Position numbers and translations under genes: made by a program. Shown here one piece after another: positions 25,319-33,709 of a stretch of 38,927 nt of DNA. The stretch covers positions 1 to 38,927 of the forward strand of contig JAHLFR010000042.1 of the NCBI GenBank assembly GCA_018883755.1. Reading direction: 5' to 3'. The DNA is from Candidatus Methanocorpusculum faecipullorum. GTDB taxonomy: Archaea; Halobacteriota; Methanomicrobia; Methanomicrobiales; Methanocorpusculaceae. Numbering within the stretch: the first letter of the stretch is position 1; the number at the start of each line of letters is the position of its first letter. The notes under the pieces were generated by a model that made no database searches, had not been told where the DNA came from, and saw only the letters and a list, made by a program, of their open reading frames with translations.

Positions 25319-25883
25319 AGTGTGGGTCACCTACATATTTCAAACCGCACTTTTCGTGCAGAAGTTTTACTGCATTTTCTATTTTCTCTTCGGGTGCCGG
25401 TTCGATGAGGCAATCGAAACCACAGAAACATGGTTCACCAGTGGAGTAAGTGTATGCCGGAACAACCATGTTTGCCCAAGGTCCCATTGGAATGTGGGCA
25501 AGTCCGGGATACAGACTCTGGGTTGTAACAACTGCCTTTAAGATAACACTGCCAGCTGCACTGGTTACTCTGACATTAGTGTTTTTGTTAATGCCAAGAG
25601 CCTTGAAATCGTCCTCATGGAGTTCAATGATTGAACATGCATTGAAGTACTGTGGAGATGTTTTACCGGTCTCAATTGCAATACCCTGCTTGATTTCAGT
25701 ACAGGTGACAACACTGACAATGATACCGTTACCATATTTTCTCTGATCGCCTTTCTGCATCTTCTGCAGTTCGAGAAGTGCAGAATACTCAGTGGTATCC
25801 CCTACGAGATGGGGTTTAGACCAGTCATCAAAGTCTTCCTTCTGGAAAAGGGAGACTAAAGGGGAGGGATTTCCCGTAGTCAT
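25311..25883 (-). CDS. fwdD: Formylmethanofuran dehydrogenase subunit D (molybdopterin-binding)
   Basis: 190 residues from the ATG at 25883. The core (GNGIIVSVVTCTEIKQG, NACSIIELHEDDFKALGI, VRVTSAAGSVILKA) is the molybdopterin-dinucleotide-binding barrel that completes the FwdB active site. An N-terminal extension of about 45 residues and a Cys-containing C-terminal tail (GEPCFCGFDC) make it longer than FwdD proteins of about 130 residues. The longer upstream reading runs over mvhD and is rejected. It starts two bases after the mvhD stop. Confidence 0.93.
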   Translation of the reverse strand: MTTGNPSPLVSLFQKEDFDDWSKPHLVGDTTEYSALLELQKMQKGDQRKYGNGIIVSVVTCTEIKQGIAIETGKTSPQYFNACSIIELHEDDFKALGINKNTNVRVTSAAGSVILKAVVTTQSLYPGLAHIPMGPWANMVVPAYTYSTGEPCFCGFDCLIEPAPEEKIENAVKLLHEKCGLKYVGDPHYD

Positions 25884-25885
25884 AT

Positions 25886-26320
25886 TTATAATCCTCTTCT
25901 CTTTCTTTCTGCTGCAATCGGGCTTGGTCCGATCTCTTTCACGGTGTTGATCACATCGTTGATCACCACTGCCCACTTTGCTCCTTCGGATGCAGAAACA
26001 AAGGTCATACGGAATCTTCTGTGTTCCAGACCCATGTTCTGCATAATGCTCTTTACGAGGAACATTCTCTTTGCTGCCTTGTAGTTTCCTGCAAGGTAGT
26101 GACAGTCACCGAAGTGACAGCCGGATACAAGCACTCCGTCTGCTCCGTCAGCGAATGCCTTCAGCACAAAGAGCGTGTCGATACGTCCGGTACACATCAC
26201 ACGGACGATTCTGACGTCCGGCGGGTACTGGGTACGGGCGGAACCCGCACCGTCTGCTCCGGCGTAGGAACACCAGTTGCAGATGATACCGATAATCTTC
26301 GGTTTCCACTCATCAGCCAT
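25886..26320 (-). CDS. mvhD: MvhD-type [2Fe-2S] electron-transfer subunit
   Basis: 144 residues. MvhD passes electrons from a hydrogenase or formate dehydrogenase to HdrA. Conserved cysteines lie in IICNWCSYAGAD, VMCTGR and SGCHFGDCHY. The start overlaps the hdrA stop by one base (TAATG). Neither the hydrogenase subunits MvhAG nor formate dehydrogenase subunits are encoded nearby, so the donor must come from elsewhere in the genome. Confidence 0.93.
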   Translation of the reverse strand: MADEWKPKIIGIICNWCSYAGADGAGSARTQYPPDVRIVRVMCTGRIDTLFVLKAFADGADGVLVSGCHFGDCHYLAGNYKAAKRMFLVKSIMQNMGLEHRRFRMTFVSASEGAKWAVVINDVINTVKEIGPSPIAAERKRRGL

Positions 26321-28365
26321 TACTGTTCACCTCCCAGGAAGAATGCATCAATCTGGGCAAGAATCTGCGGGCTCGTGAAGTGCTGCATGCGGATAGCACC
26401 GCCGGGGCAGAAACCGCCGCACGTACCGCAGCCTTTACACTTGGCAGCAGTGACGCTCATGACCGTTCTGCCTTCGTCGTTGATGATCATCGACAGAGCG
26501 GAGTAGGGACACTGACCGACACACATACCGCAGCCGGCACACAGGGATTCAACGCACTGGGCATAGTATGGCTCAAGTTCGACCTGACCTGCGTGGATGG
26601 GGATGGAGGCAGCGGAGGCAGCACCTTCGGCCTGGGCGACGGTGTCAGGAATGTCTTTGGGACCCTGACAGACACCGGCAAGGTATACACCGGCAGTGGT
26701 GGTACCGCACGGGTCAAGCTTCGGGTGGGCTTCAAGCAGCCACTTGTCGGCAGAGCAGGAGACACCAAACAGTCTCCGAACAACTTCTGTCTCAGCGGTC
26801 GGCTGGACAGCAGCGGCGAGAACGACCAGTTCAACCTCGATTTCGACCGGCATGCCAAGAAGGGTGTCTTCGGCAACGACGATGAGGTTCTTGTTCGGGA
26901 GTTCCTGAACCTGGGCGACACGGCCGCGGATGAACTTGGCGCCTTCGTGCTGGATACGGTAGTAGAACTCTTCGTAGGCTTTGCCGAAGGAGCGGATGTC
27001 CATGTAGAAGATGTAGGCTTTACAGCCGGGGATCTTTTCAATGACCTGGTGGGCGTGCTTCAGCGAGTACATGCAGCAGAACCGGGAACAGTACGGTTTG
27101 CCAATGCCGGTGTTGTCACGGGAACCTGCACAAAGGACGAAACCAACGGACATCGGGGTTTCGCCGTCGGAAGGACGGACTAAGTGACCTACGGTTGGAC
27201 CGGATGCGCAGATTAAACGCTCGAACTCAAGGGAGGTGATGACGTTGTCGTAGAGTTTGTAACCCCACTCTTTCTTCTCCTCGATCGGGAAGGTTTCGTA
27301 ACCGGTGGCAAGGATGACAGTGCCGACCTTGACGGTGAAGAGTTCGTCTTCCATGTTGAGGTCGATGGCTTTCTTGGTGCCGCAGGCGGTTTCACAGAGA
27401 CCGCATTTGACACAGGCGGAGAAGTCGATCGTGTAGATAAGCGGGACGACCTGGGCGTGCTGGATGTAGATTGCCTTGCGCGGGGACATGCCGAATTCCC
27501 AGGTGTTCGGTTTGACAACCGGACAGACCTGGGCACAGTCACCGCAGCCGGTACAGCCGCCGCCGACGATGCCTTTGGCAGCAGCTTCGGCAGGGGTCAG
27601 GACACCGCGGGCGTGACGGCGAACGGTGACGTCAAAGTTACCGATGTAACCTTCAACGGCTTCGACTTCAGCGAGGGTGTACAGTTTGATGCCGGGCATG
27701 CGGCCGGCTTCGGCCATCTTCGGAGACAGAATGCACTGGGAACAGTCAAGCGTCGGGAACGTTTTGTCCAGCTGGGACATACGACCGCCGATGGTCGGTT
27801 CTTTCTCGATGAGGTAGGTTTCAATGCCGGCTTTGGCGAGGTCCATGGAGGTCTGGATACCGGCTACACCGGCACCGACGACCATGGCACGGTGCTCGAC
27901 GGGAACGGCCATCGGGTACAGGTCTTCCAGAAGGGCGGCTTTGGCGACGGCGATACGGACGGCGTCTTTGGCTTTGGCGGTGCCGCCTTCCCAGTCGTGC
28001 ATGTGGACCCAGGAGCCCTGGTCACGGATGTTGGCCATCTCGAAACGGAACGGGTTCAGGCCGCCGTTGGCGGTGGCGGTACGGAACGTGGGTTCGTGAA
28101 GACGGGGAGTACAGGCAGCGACGACGACACCGGTAAGGTGTTCTTTTTCGATGGCGTCGTGGATCATGTTCTGACCGGGGGTAGAACACATGTACGCGTA
28201 GTTTTCGGCGACGACTACGTGAGGTAAGGTTTTGGCGTAGTCTTTGACGGCAACGACGTCAAGGGAGCCGGCGATGTTCGTTCCGCAGTGGCAGATGAAG
28301 ACACCAATTCGGGGTTCTACAGGAACTTCGCCGCCTTCTAATGCTTTCTTTCCACTATAAACCAT
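26320..28365 (-). CDS. hdrA: Heterodisulfide reductase subunit A (flavin-bifurcating)
   Basis: 681-residue FAD subunit that splits electron pairs between ferredoxin and the CoM-S-S-CoB heterodisulfide. It shows an N-terminal Cys-containing domain (FICHCGTNI, MCSTPGQ), an FAD-binding motif (VVGAGVAGIQTSMDLA near residue 163) and the DCSQCILSPKM cluster motif. [4Fe-4S] ferredoxin motifs occur in mid-protein (CTGCGDCAQVCP, CVKCGLCETAC) and at the C-terminus (CAGCGMCVGQCP, CKGCGTCGGFCP). All expected Cys codons are ordinary; no in-frame TGA was needed. It is tightly packed between hdrB and mvhD. Confidence 0.97.
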   Translation of the reverse strand: MVYSGKKALEGGEVPVEPRIGVFICHCGTNIAGSLDVVAVKDYAKTLPHVVVAENYAYMCSTPGQNMIHDAIEKEHLTGVVVAACTPRLHEPTFRTATANGGLNPFRFEMANIRDQGSWVHMHDWEGGTAKAKDAVRIAVAKAALLEDLYPMAVPVEHRAMVVGAGVAGIQTSMDLAKAGIETYLIEKEPTIGGRMSQLDKTFPTLDCSQCILSPKMAEAGRMPGIKLYTLAEVEAVEGYIGNFDVTVRRHARGVLTPAEAAAKGIVGGGCTGCGDCAQVCPVVKPNTWEFGMSPRKAIYIQHAQVVPLIYTIDFSACVKCGLCETACGTKKAIDLNMEDELFTVKVGTVILATGYETFPIEEKKEWGYKLYDNVITSLEFERLICASGPTVGHLVRPSDGETPMSVGFVLCAGSRDNTGIGKPYCSRFCCMYSLKHAHQVIEKIPGCKAYIFYMDIRSFGKAYEEFYYRIQHEGAKFIRGRVAQVQELPNKNLIVVAEDTLLGMPVEIEVELVVLAAAVQPTAETEVVRRLFGVSCSADKWLLEAHPKLDPCGTTTAGVYLAGVCQGPKDIPDTVAQAEGAASAASIPIHAGQVELEPYYAQCVESLCAGCGMCVGQCPYSALSMIINDEGRTVMSVTAAKCKGCGTCGGFCPGGAIRMQHFTSPQILAQIDAFFLGGEQ

Positions 28366-28367
28366 GG

Positions 28368-29294
28368 TTACTGACCTCCGTTCATTTTGTCGAGGAATGG
28401 TTTGCAGGATATCTGGTGCAGGTCAAGGCCGAGTTCGACTGGGCTCATGCCCTGTGCGAGACCGAGCATTTCACAGAAGTGAAGGACCGGAAGGTTCCAC
28501 TCAACGCCGAATTTGTCTTTGATTTCAGCCTGACCGCGGTCAAACTGCAGCTGGCAGAACGGGCAGGTGTCGACGATGGCTTCTGCACCGGCGTCGGTCA
28601 TGTTGACCAGTTTTTCGTTGGTGATGTCAAGGGCGTGAGCGATGTCGTAACCGCGGACACCTCCGCCGGCACCGCAGCACTGCATTTTGTTCCGGTATTC
28701 GACGGCTTCGGCACCAAGGGCTTCAACGAGTTCTTCGAACCACGTCGGGTGTTCGGTGTCACCGATGACGTCGCCGGCGAACTCACGGTCTTTTCTGGGT
28801 TTGAGAAGGTGACAGCCGTAGTGGCAGGCAACTTTGACGCCGGTTAACGGGGTGTTGACGCTGTCTTTCAGTTTGTCAAGACCGCAGACTTCGTCGTTGT
28901 AATACAGTTCGGCAAGGTGGTAGACGTTGACCGTGCCTTTGTATTCCATGTCAACTTCTTTTAAGACTTCGTTGACGCTGGCACGCAGTTCGTCGTTGTG
29001 CTTTAATTTGTGGTTGACTTCCCAGATGGATTTGTAGCAGCCGTTGCAGATTAAGGCGATGTCCATGCCCATCTGTTCGGCGAGGACGAGGTTGCGGGCT
29101 GCCATGGCATACCAGACGTTGAGGTCGATACTGCCGAAGGCACCGGGAGCGGGACAGCAGCTGGCGCCTTTTAAGGGGACTAACTCGATGCCGAGTTTTT
29201 TGCCGGTACGGATGGCGGCAGCTTCAATGCCGGGATACCGGTTCGGGGCGATGCAGCCAAGGAAGAAGGCGTATTTGTGTGTGTCGCTGGACAT
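28368..29294 (-). CDS. hdrB: Heterodisulfide reductase subunit B
   Basis: Catalytic subunit cleaving the CoM-CoB heterodisulfide, 308 residues. Two Cys-rich CCG domains hold the noncubane iron-sulfur clusters, visible as C...GASCCPAPG with CNGCYKS, and CHYGCHLL...MQCCGAGGG with CPFCQLQFD. The start overlaps the hdrC stop by one base (TAATG); hdrA begins two bases after its stop. Confidence 0.96.
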   Translation of the reverse strand: MSSDTHKYAFFLGCIAPNRYPGIEAAAIRTGKKLGIELVPLKGASCCPAPGAFGSIDLNVWYAMAARNLVLAEQMGMDIALICNGCYKSIWEVNHKLKHNDELRASVNEVLKEVDMEYKGTVNVYHLAELYYNDEVCGLDKLKDSVNTPLTGVKVACHYGCHLLKPRKDREFAGDVIGDTEHPTWFEELVEALGAEAVEYRNKMQCCGAGGGVRGYDIAHALDITNEKLVNMTDAGAEAIVDTCPFCQLQFDRGQAEIKDKFGVEWNLPVLHFCEMLGLAQGMSPVELGLDLHQISCKPFLDKMNGGQ

Positions 29295-29878
29295 TACTGA
29301 CCCTCCGCAAGGACTTTGTCTGCGAGCTGTTTGGTGCCGTAGGCTTCGAGGATCTTACGGATAGCAGGCAGGTATTCAGGGTATTTGCTCGTTGTTTCAG
29401 GTTCGGGGTCGAGGCCGAGCTTGATACGGGCGGCACGGTTGGCGTCGCTGTTCGGTACGCCGTGACCGGTCTGGTAGATGAAGTTCACCGTGCCAAGGAA
29501 GTTCTTCGGGACGATGCCGCGCTGGGCAGCCATGTTACGCATGGCCATGATGACGTCGGTCGGAATAAGGTCACGGGGGCAGCGGTCACTGCACGTGTAG
29601 CACGTGGTGCACAGCCAAAGGTCGGGGTCAGTTAAGCTGACTTCCTTTAAGCCGAGGTTGGTTCGCCGCATGAAGTTCCGGATACGGTAGCTGCTGCGGG
29701 GAGCAGACGGACAGGAGCCGGTACACGTGCCGCACTGGTAGCAGATGTGTGCTTCCGTGCCGCTGATACGCTCAACGTCACCGACAAACGTCGGGTCAGA
29801 GTCCTGCGCAGGCCGATAGTAACGGTCTGCAAGGCGGGCGGATAAGCTCGCGTCTTTGTATGCTTTTGCACTTGCCAT
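29294..29878 (-). CDS. hdrC: Heterodisulfide reductase subunit C
   Basis: 194-residue electron-transfer subunit with two [4Fe-4S] motifs, CYQCGTCTGSCP near residue 46 and CTTCYTCSDRCP near residue 90, passing electrons between HdrA and HdrB. It begins six bases after fwdF and is coupled to hdrB. Confidence 0.96.
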   Translation of the reverse strand: MASAKAYKDASLSARLADRYYRPAQDSDPTFVGDVERISGTEAHICYQCGTCTGSCPSAPRSSYRIRNFMRRTNLGLKEVSLTDPDLWLCTTCYTCSDRCPRDLIPTDVIMAMRNMAAQRGIVPKNFLGTVNFIYQTGHGVPNSDANRAARIKLGLDPEPETTSKYPEYLPAIRKILEAYGTKQLADKVLAEGQ

Positions 29879-29884
29879 TCTTTT

Positions 29885-31054
29885 TTACTCCAGCGGTTTT
29901 AACTCGACCTGGCCAAATGTGTCTTCCCGAATCTTGGAGGAACGCGGAACACACAGCTTGGCGGCGATGCTCTTGTAGAGAGAGGTCTCGGGGCCTTTGA
30001 CGTGGATGCCGGTACGCTTAATCGTGATGACATCCTCGGACGGGCAGGCGTTGACACAGGCACCGCACAGGATACAGAGATCCTTGTTGACTGCAATCTT
30101 CGGCTCGATGCTGTCCTTCTTCAGCTGAAGAGCGGGGACAGGGGTCGGGAGGTAGATTGCATTGCACGGGCAGATCTCAACACAGGTGGAACAGCCGCCA
30201 GGGCATTTGTCAGCGTTGAAGATGATCTCACCATCGAAGAATTTCTTGATAGTGACGGCTTCTTCGGGACAGACCTGTTCACACCAGCTGCAGGTGACAC
30301 AGGTGTCTTTGTCGATACTGACTTTACCGGCAAGTTTGCTGCCTTCTTTGACAACACGCTCGACAGTGATGGCGTGTTCCGGACAAGCAGATGCACAGAC
30401 CTGACAGGCGTTACACAGGGATTCATCCCAGACGACCTCACCGGCAGAGCCGACTTTCTCAGCAGTGAACGGAATACGCTTGATCTTCAGAGCAGGACAG
30501 AGCGAGGCACAGATACCACAGACATTGCACTTCTCTTTGTCGACAACCAGCGTGGTCTCAGCGTCAAGAGCAGTCTGGCGCTTGGCACCATCGGCGACCT
30601 CACCCTCGTAAACAGGGACATCGCGGACGATTGCATCGCGGGGACAGGCTTCACTGCAGGTGGTGCAGCGGACGCATTTGTTTTCATCAATCTCAGCGGT
30701 GAAGTCATACTCGGGGAAACCTTCCTGTTCCTTGATTGGAAGGCTTGCTTCACCGTCAACTCTGACCTCAAGTGCGTCAAACGGACACAGAATCGTACAG
30801 ACACCGCAGTATGAACATTTTGCGGGGTCAACAGAGATCGCGGCTTCGCCTTTGACGGCACCGCGGCGGACAGCACCGACAAGACCAAGGACAATTGCTT
30901 CCTTGGGACAGACTTCGGAACAGATACCGCATCCGGTACATTTGGTCGTGTTTAACACGAGGTTAGACACCTTCTTCAGGAGACGCTGCTCCATAATGAC
31001 GGTGTCTTTCTCCATCTTCGTGGAGTATTTTGGATACATTGTGCTCATTGCCAT
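29885..31054 (-). CDS. fwdF: Polyferredoxin FwdF with eight [4Fe-4S] motifs
   Basis: 389-residue polyferredoxin that wires electrons within the formylmethanofuran dehydrogenase complex. Eight CX2CX2CX3C-type motifs can be counted; the seventh is irregular (CPGGCSTCVEIC, three residues in the first gap). GAGGAT six bases before the ATG at 31054 supports this start. Its place between fwdG and hdrC would let it connect the Fwd and Hdr halves. Confidence 0.93.
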   Translation of the reverse strand: MAMSTMYPKYSTKMEKDTVIMEQRLLKKVSNLVLNTTKCTGCGICSEVCPKEAIVLGLVGAVRRGAVKGEAAISVDPAKCSYCGVCTILCPFDALEVRVDGEASLPIKEQEGFPEYDFTAEIDENKCVRCTTCSEACPRDAIVRDVPVYEGEVADGAKRQTALDAETTLVVDKEKCNVCGICASLCPALKIKRIPFTAEKVGSAGEVVWDESLCNACQVCASACPEHAITVERVVKEGSKLAGKVSIDKDTCVTCSWCEQVCPEEAVTIKKFFDGEIIFNADKCPGGCSTCVEICPCNAIYLPTPVPALQLKKDSIEPKIAVNKDLCILCGACVNACPSEDVITIKRTGIHVKGPETSLYKSIAAKLCVPRSSKIREDTFGQVELKPLE

Positions 31055-31082
31055 GTATGAATCCTCAGTTCTCCAAGCTTAC

Positions 31083-31364
31083 TTAGTGGGTGGCTCCATC
31101 AGCAGCTTTTGCTGCAACAGGTCCATCCTGCGGTCCTACCAGTCGAATAACTTCGTATGGGCATGCTTCGACGCACACACCGCAACCGGCACACAGCTCG
31201 TGATTGATGTCAAGGATCATAGCCTTGCCGTCCATCACAGCATAGATCTTGTCAGTGGAGACAGGATCTACAGTGTTAAGTTCCAGTGCGTTTACCGGGC
31301 AGGCGACCACACAATTGTTACAACCGGTACATCGCTCCATGTTGATATGCATTGCAAATGCCAT
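31083..31364 (-). CDS. fwdG: FwdG-type ferredoxin subunit
   Basis: 93-residue ferredoxin with two [4Fe-4S] motifs (CTGCNNCVVACP near residue 12, CAGCGVCVEACP near residue 58), typical of FwdG. It is the first gene of the minus-strand fwd-hdr unit, with fwdF starting 28 bases later. Upstream lies a leader with a small hairpin. The ribosome site is weak. Confidence 0.88.
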   Translation of the reverse strand: MAFAMHINMERCTGCNNCVVACPVNALELNTVDPVSTDKIYAVMDGKAMILDINHELCAGCGVCVEACPYEVIRLVGPQDGPVAAKAADGATH

Positions 31365-31385
31365 TGCTTATATGCACCAGCCTAT

Positions 31386-31401
31386 ATCGATCGAAATCGA
31401 T
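31386..31401 (-). promoter_or_regulatory. UUCG-loop hairpin in the leader of the fwd-hdr operon
   Basis: The minus strand reads ATCGAT-TTCG-ATCGAT, a perfect six-pair stem with a TTCG loop ending 22 bases before the fwdG start codon. Confidence 0.45.
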
Positions 31402-31422
31402 TACTGAAATGGTTGTGGGAGA

Positions 31423-31446
31423 ATATAGATAAAGTTTCTTAATAAA
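31423..31446 (-). promoter_or_regulatory. Promoter candidates of the fwd-hdr operon
   Basis: On the minus strand TTTTATTAAG and CTTTATCTATATT are TATA-like, giving a leader of roughly 35-50 bases that would contain the hairpin. Confidence 0.45.
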
Positions 31447-31675
31447 ATGGAAGCCGAAATATGGCGTATTTTAGACATAGTTAGCATAAAAAAATTAACA
31501 ATATAATTTTGTAAATATAATAATAATGAATTGAAAGGGAAAGAATGCCCAGAAACCTAATATGGACAAGAACAAAGGATCGTAATCAGATTTCCATATA
31601 CTCGATGTAAAGTGGATATTATTTGAGATAATCTCATTTGCGCGCGTATTTGAGACAGAATTCACAGGGTCAAAA

Positions 31676-31694
31676 ATGTTGAATAGATCAACAT
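31676..31694. promoter_or_regulatory. Inverted repeat in the fwd/mmp11 divergent region
   Basis: ATGTTGA-ATAGA-TCAACAT is a perfect inverted repeat with 7-base arms, located mid-way in the 520-base gene-free region 31365-31884. No protein gene or structured RNA was recognised in that gap. Confidence 0.45.
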
Positions 31695-31756
31695 ATTAAC
31701 AATCTTTGGTTATCCACACAACCTGAGATTATCAGTGGGTTTTGTATAAGAATATG

Positions 31757-31799
31757 AATATATTATAACAGTGTATCTCCACACCCGAAACTGTTTCGG
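31757..31799 (+). promoter_or_regulatory. Promoter and start-site palindrome of the IDDTD-radical SAM operon
   Basis: AATATATTATAAC (about 31757-31769) is a good TATA element. CCGAAA-CTG-TTTCGG (31785-31799) is a 15-base palindrome lying at the expected transcription start. The leader to the ATG at 31885 would be about 90 bases, with GCAGGAT as ribosome site. Confidence 0.5.
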
Positions 31800-31884
31800 T
31801 ATCGATTACCTCTTATACTCTCATCACCGATATTTCTGTTAACGAAAATTCCGGTATCAAACCCGGACAGTATGCAGGATATCC

Positions 31885-32838
31885 ATGATTACCTTAACCC
31901 CTGAGCAGGTAAAAGAACGGTTCGGACCGTTATTCTGCCATCGCCTGCTGGTGATGACCGATGAAAAGGAAGGAATTGCTGAACTTCACGAACAGTGTCA
32001 TGCCCGCGGGCCCATTGAATGGGATCACATGAACCGCAGGCGTGCGGGTGGAGCACTTCTTTCTGCAAAGACAGAAGGAACCACTATGACCATGACAGCA
32101 AAGATCGGATCCTACCCCATCCGGTTCGGACCGTCCGATACAGAACTAGGTGGCCAGGCACTGGAAGCGGTCATCGTCAATGGGAACGAAGTGGAAACCC
32201 GCTGGGCAGGTGCCGCAGGTGCGGGAATCGGCATTGCAGCATGTCTGGCACAGGCCCCCGGCGTGATAAGAGTTGAGTACAACTCAGAGGATGACCTGCA
32301 TGTCGGCGGAGCACACATCTGCCGGAGCACCATTATCCTTCCAAAGTACGAAAAGATCACCTTCGGTATTGACGACACCGACACCAAGGAAAGCGGGGCA
32401 ACCTGGGTACTCGCCATGAAATGCGGGGAAGCCTGCACTATTGACGGGGCAATATTCCTTGGCATGAGAATCATACAGCTCAACCCCAAAGCACCTGAGA
32501 AGACGACCAACTGTACGGGATCTGTCATCACATTTGCAGTGAAACCGGAAAAGAAAGAAGAGCTGATTCAGTTCGTCAGAGCATTCGTTGAAGAACGGTC
32601 AACCAGTACTGATACCGGCATCTGTTACTGGAGCGGAATCAAACTTCCGGACTCGCCCTATGCAAAACGGATCAAAACAGAACTGCTGACAAAAGAAGAT
32701 GCAGAGACCGAAGCAGCACGTATCGGAGTTCCATTTGTGGACTCGGCAAATGGAAAAGGACGTATCGGTGCTCTTGGAGCACTCCTGTGGGCAAACGGAG
32801 GTGTGGAAGTTGCAGGGCTATATGGCGAATCTCCATGA
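31885..32838 (+). CDS. IDDTD-motif protein related to methanogenesis marker 11
   Basis: 317 residues with IDDTDTKESGATWVLA at 162-177, followed by QLNPKAPEKTTNCTGS and a Gly-rich end (GKGRIGALGALLWANGG). The motif and layout recall TiaS, the archaeal tRNA(Ile2) agmatidine synthetase, but the enzyme-specific parts are absent. It is homologous throughout its second half to the next gene, including the AGAAGAGIG segment before the IDDTD motif. It overlaps that gene by 17 bases. I infer a methanogen-specific paralogue of marker 11; its reaction is unknown. Confidence 0.75.
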   Translation: MITLTPEQVKERFGPLFCHRLLVMTDEKEGIAELHEQCHARGPIEWDHMNRRRAGGALLSAKTEGTTMTMTAKIGSYPIRFGPSDTELGGQALEAVIVNGNEVETRWAGAAGAGIGIAACLAQAPGVIRVEYNSEDDLHVGGAHICRSTIILPKYEKITFGIDDTDTKESGATWVLAMKCGEACTIDGAIFLGMRIIQLNPKAPEKTTNCTGSVITFAVKPEKKEELIQFVRAFVEERSTSTDTGICYWSGIKLPDSPYAKRIKTELLTKEDAETEAARIGVPFVDSANGKGRIGALGALLWANGGVEVAGLYGESP

Positions 32839-33709
32839 TCCCTATCAGGCACCCTACCAGGAGATCATCGCAATTGCATCCCAGGACGGAAAACAGATCG
32901 AGTTAATCGAGTGTTTCGACTGCATCGGCGGAGGCATGTGGGTGGCAAAACATTACGCACAAAGTCCTTTGGTAACCAGTGTCCGAAAGGTCGGAACCAC
33001 CATCCGCTATCACCTCACCCCGGGATCGGTGGAACTCCAGCTTGCAGGATCAAAGTTCCCCGCAGGAATCTCCGGAGCAGAAGTGTCCGAGACTGAGATC
33101 GCAGTATCATATCTTGGAATGGGCGGCGGAGGGGTTGGAGCATCCATCTGTCGTGCAGGGGCAAAAGGTGTCCTCCGGGCCGAGACCACACCCTGCGGTG
33201 GAGGAAAACTTGCAGGATCAACACTTCACCTCCGAAGAATGGAACGGGTCATTATCGGTATCGACGACACTGACACCCCAGAAGTTGGAGCGACCTGGGC
33301 ACTGACACACAACATTGCCCGCGAAGTGGAAGATGACAACTCCCGTTACCTCTCGCACACCATCACCCAGCTCTTCCCGGTTGCACAGCGGACCAAAAAC
33401 TGTGTTGCAGTGGCAATTGAGTTTGCCACAACCGAGCCGGACATGTTGATCGACAAGGTCCAAAAACTTGTGGAAAAATACACCCTCTCCACCAAGACGG
33501 GGATGGTAGCCTTCCGCGGATTTGATCCCTCACCACTGGAAGAGTACGCATGGATGGTCAAACGTGGAGAAATAACGCTGGAAAAAATGGAATCGATCAA
33601 ACATCTTCTCGATATCCGCATCGGCGGATCGGGAATCATCGGCGCAGCTGCGGCAATCCCGCTCTACACCAGATTTGACGAGGCACTGGAGTTATGTGGG
33701 AATCCCTGA
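32822..33709 (+). CDS. Methanogenesis marker protein 11 type (IDDTD motif)
   Basis: 295 residues from the ATG at 32822. The beginning DPYQAPYQEIIAIAS followed by ECFDCIGGGMW, and IDDTDTPEVGATWAL at 147-161, match my recollection of methanogenesis marker 11, a family restricted to methanogens and of unknown reaction. QRTKNCVAVAIEF and IRIGGSGIIGAAAAIPL correspond to segments of the preceding gene. The frame is open further upstream, but those residues overlap the preceding gene and are unlike the family. It overlaps both neighbours by 16-17 bases, giving strong translational coupling. Confidence 0.8.
   Translation: MANLHDPYQAPYQEIIAIASQDGKQIELIECFDCIGGGMWVAKHYAQSPLVTSVRKVGTTIRYHLTPGSVELQLAGSKFPAGISGAEVSETEIAVSYLGMGGGGVGASICRAGAKGVLRAETTPCGGGKLAGSTLHLRRMERVIIGIDDTDTPEVGATWALTHNIAREVEDDNSRYLSHTITQLFPVAQRTKNCVAVAIEFATTEPDMLIDKVQKLVEKYTLSTKTGMVAFRGFDPSPLEEYAWMVKRGEITLEKMESIKHLLDIRIGGSGIIGAAAAIPLYTRFDEALELCGNP

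Noticed and set aside
25311-25976. Longer form of FwdD starting at 25976
   Set aside because: The additional 31 residues overlap mvhD and are very basic and polar; the ATG at 25883 lies two bases after the mvhD stop.
26380-28227. Long open frames antisense to hdrA (256 and 267 codons)
   Set aside because: They lie fully opposite a certain gene, have repetitive Gly/Asp-rich composition caused by its codon use, and show no start signals or family motifs.
23957-28365. Possible selenocysteine codons in fwdB or hdrA
   Set aside because: Both active-site positions read as ordinary cysteine codons and both frames are open without TGA.
30002-30814. 270-codon open frame antisense to fwdF
   Set aside because: It mirrors the repeated ferredoxin codons of fwdF and has no ribosome site or recognisable domain.
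31788-31796. AAACTGTTT as a shared operator of the siroheme and marker 11 promoters
   Set aside because: The same 9-mer also occurs inside a coding region near 34370, so its sharing between two promoters is not strong evidence by itself.
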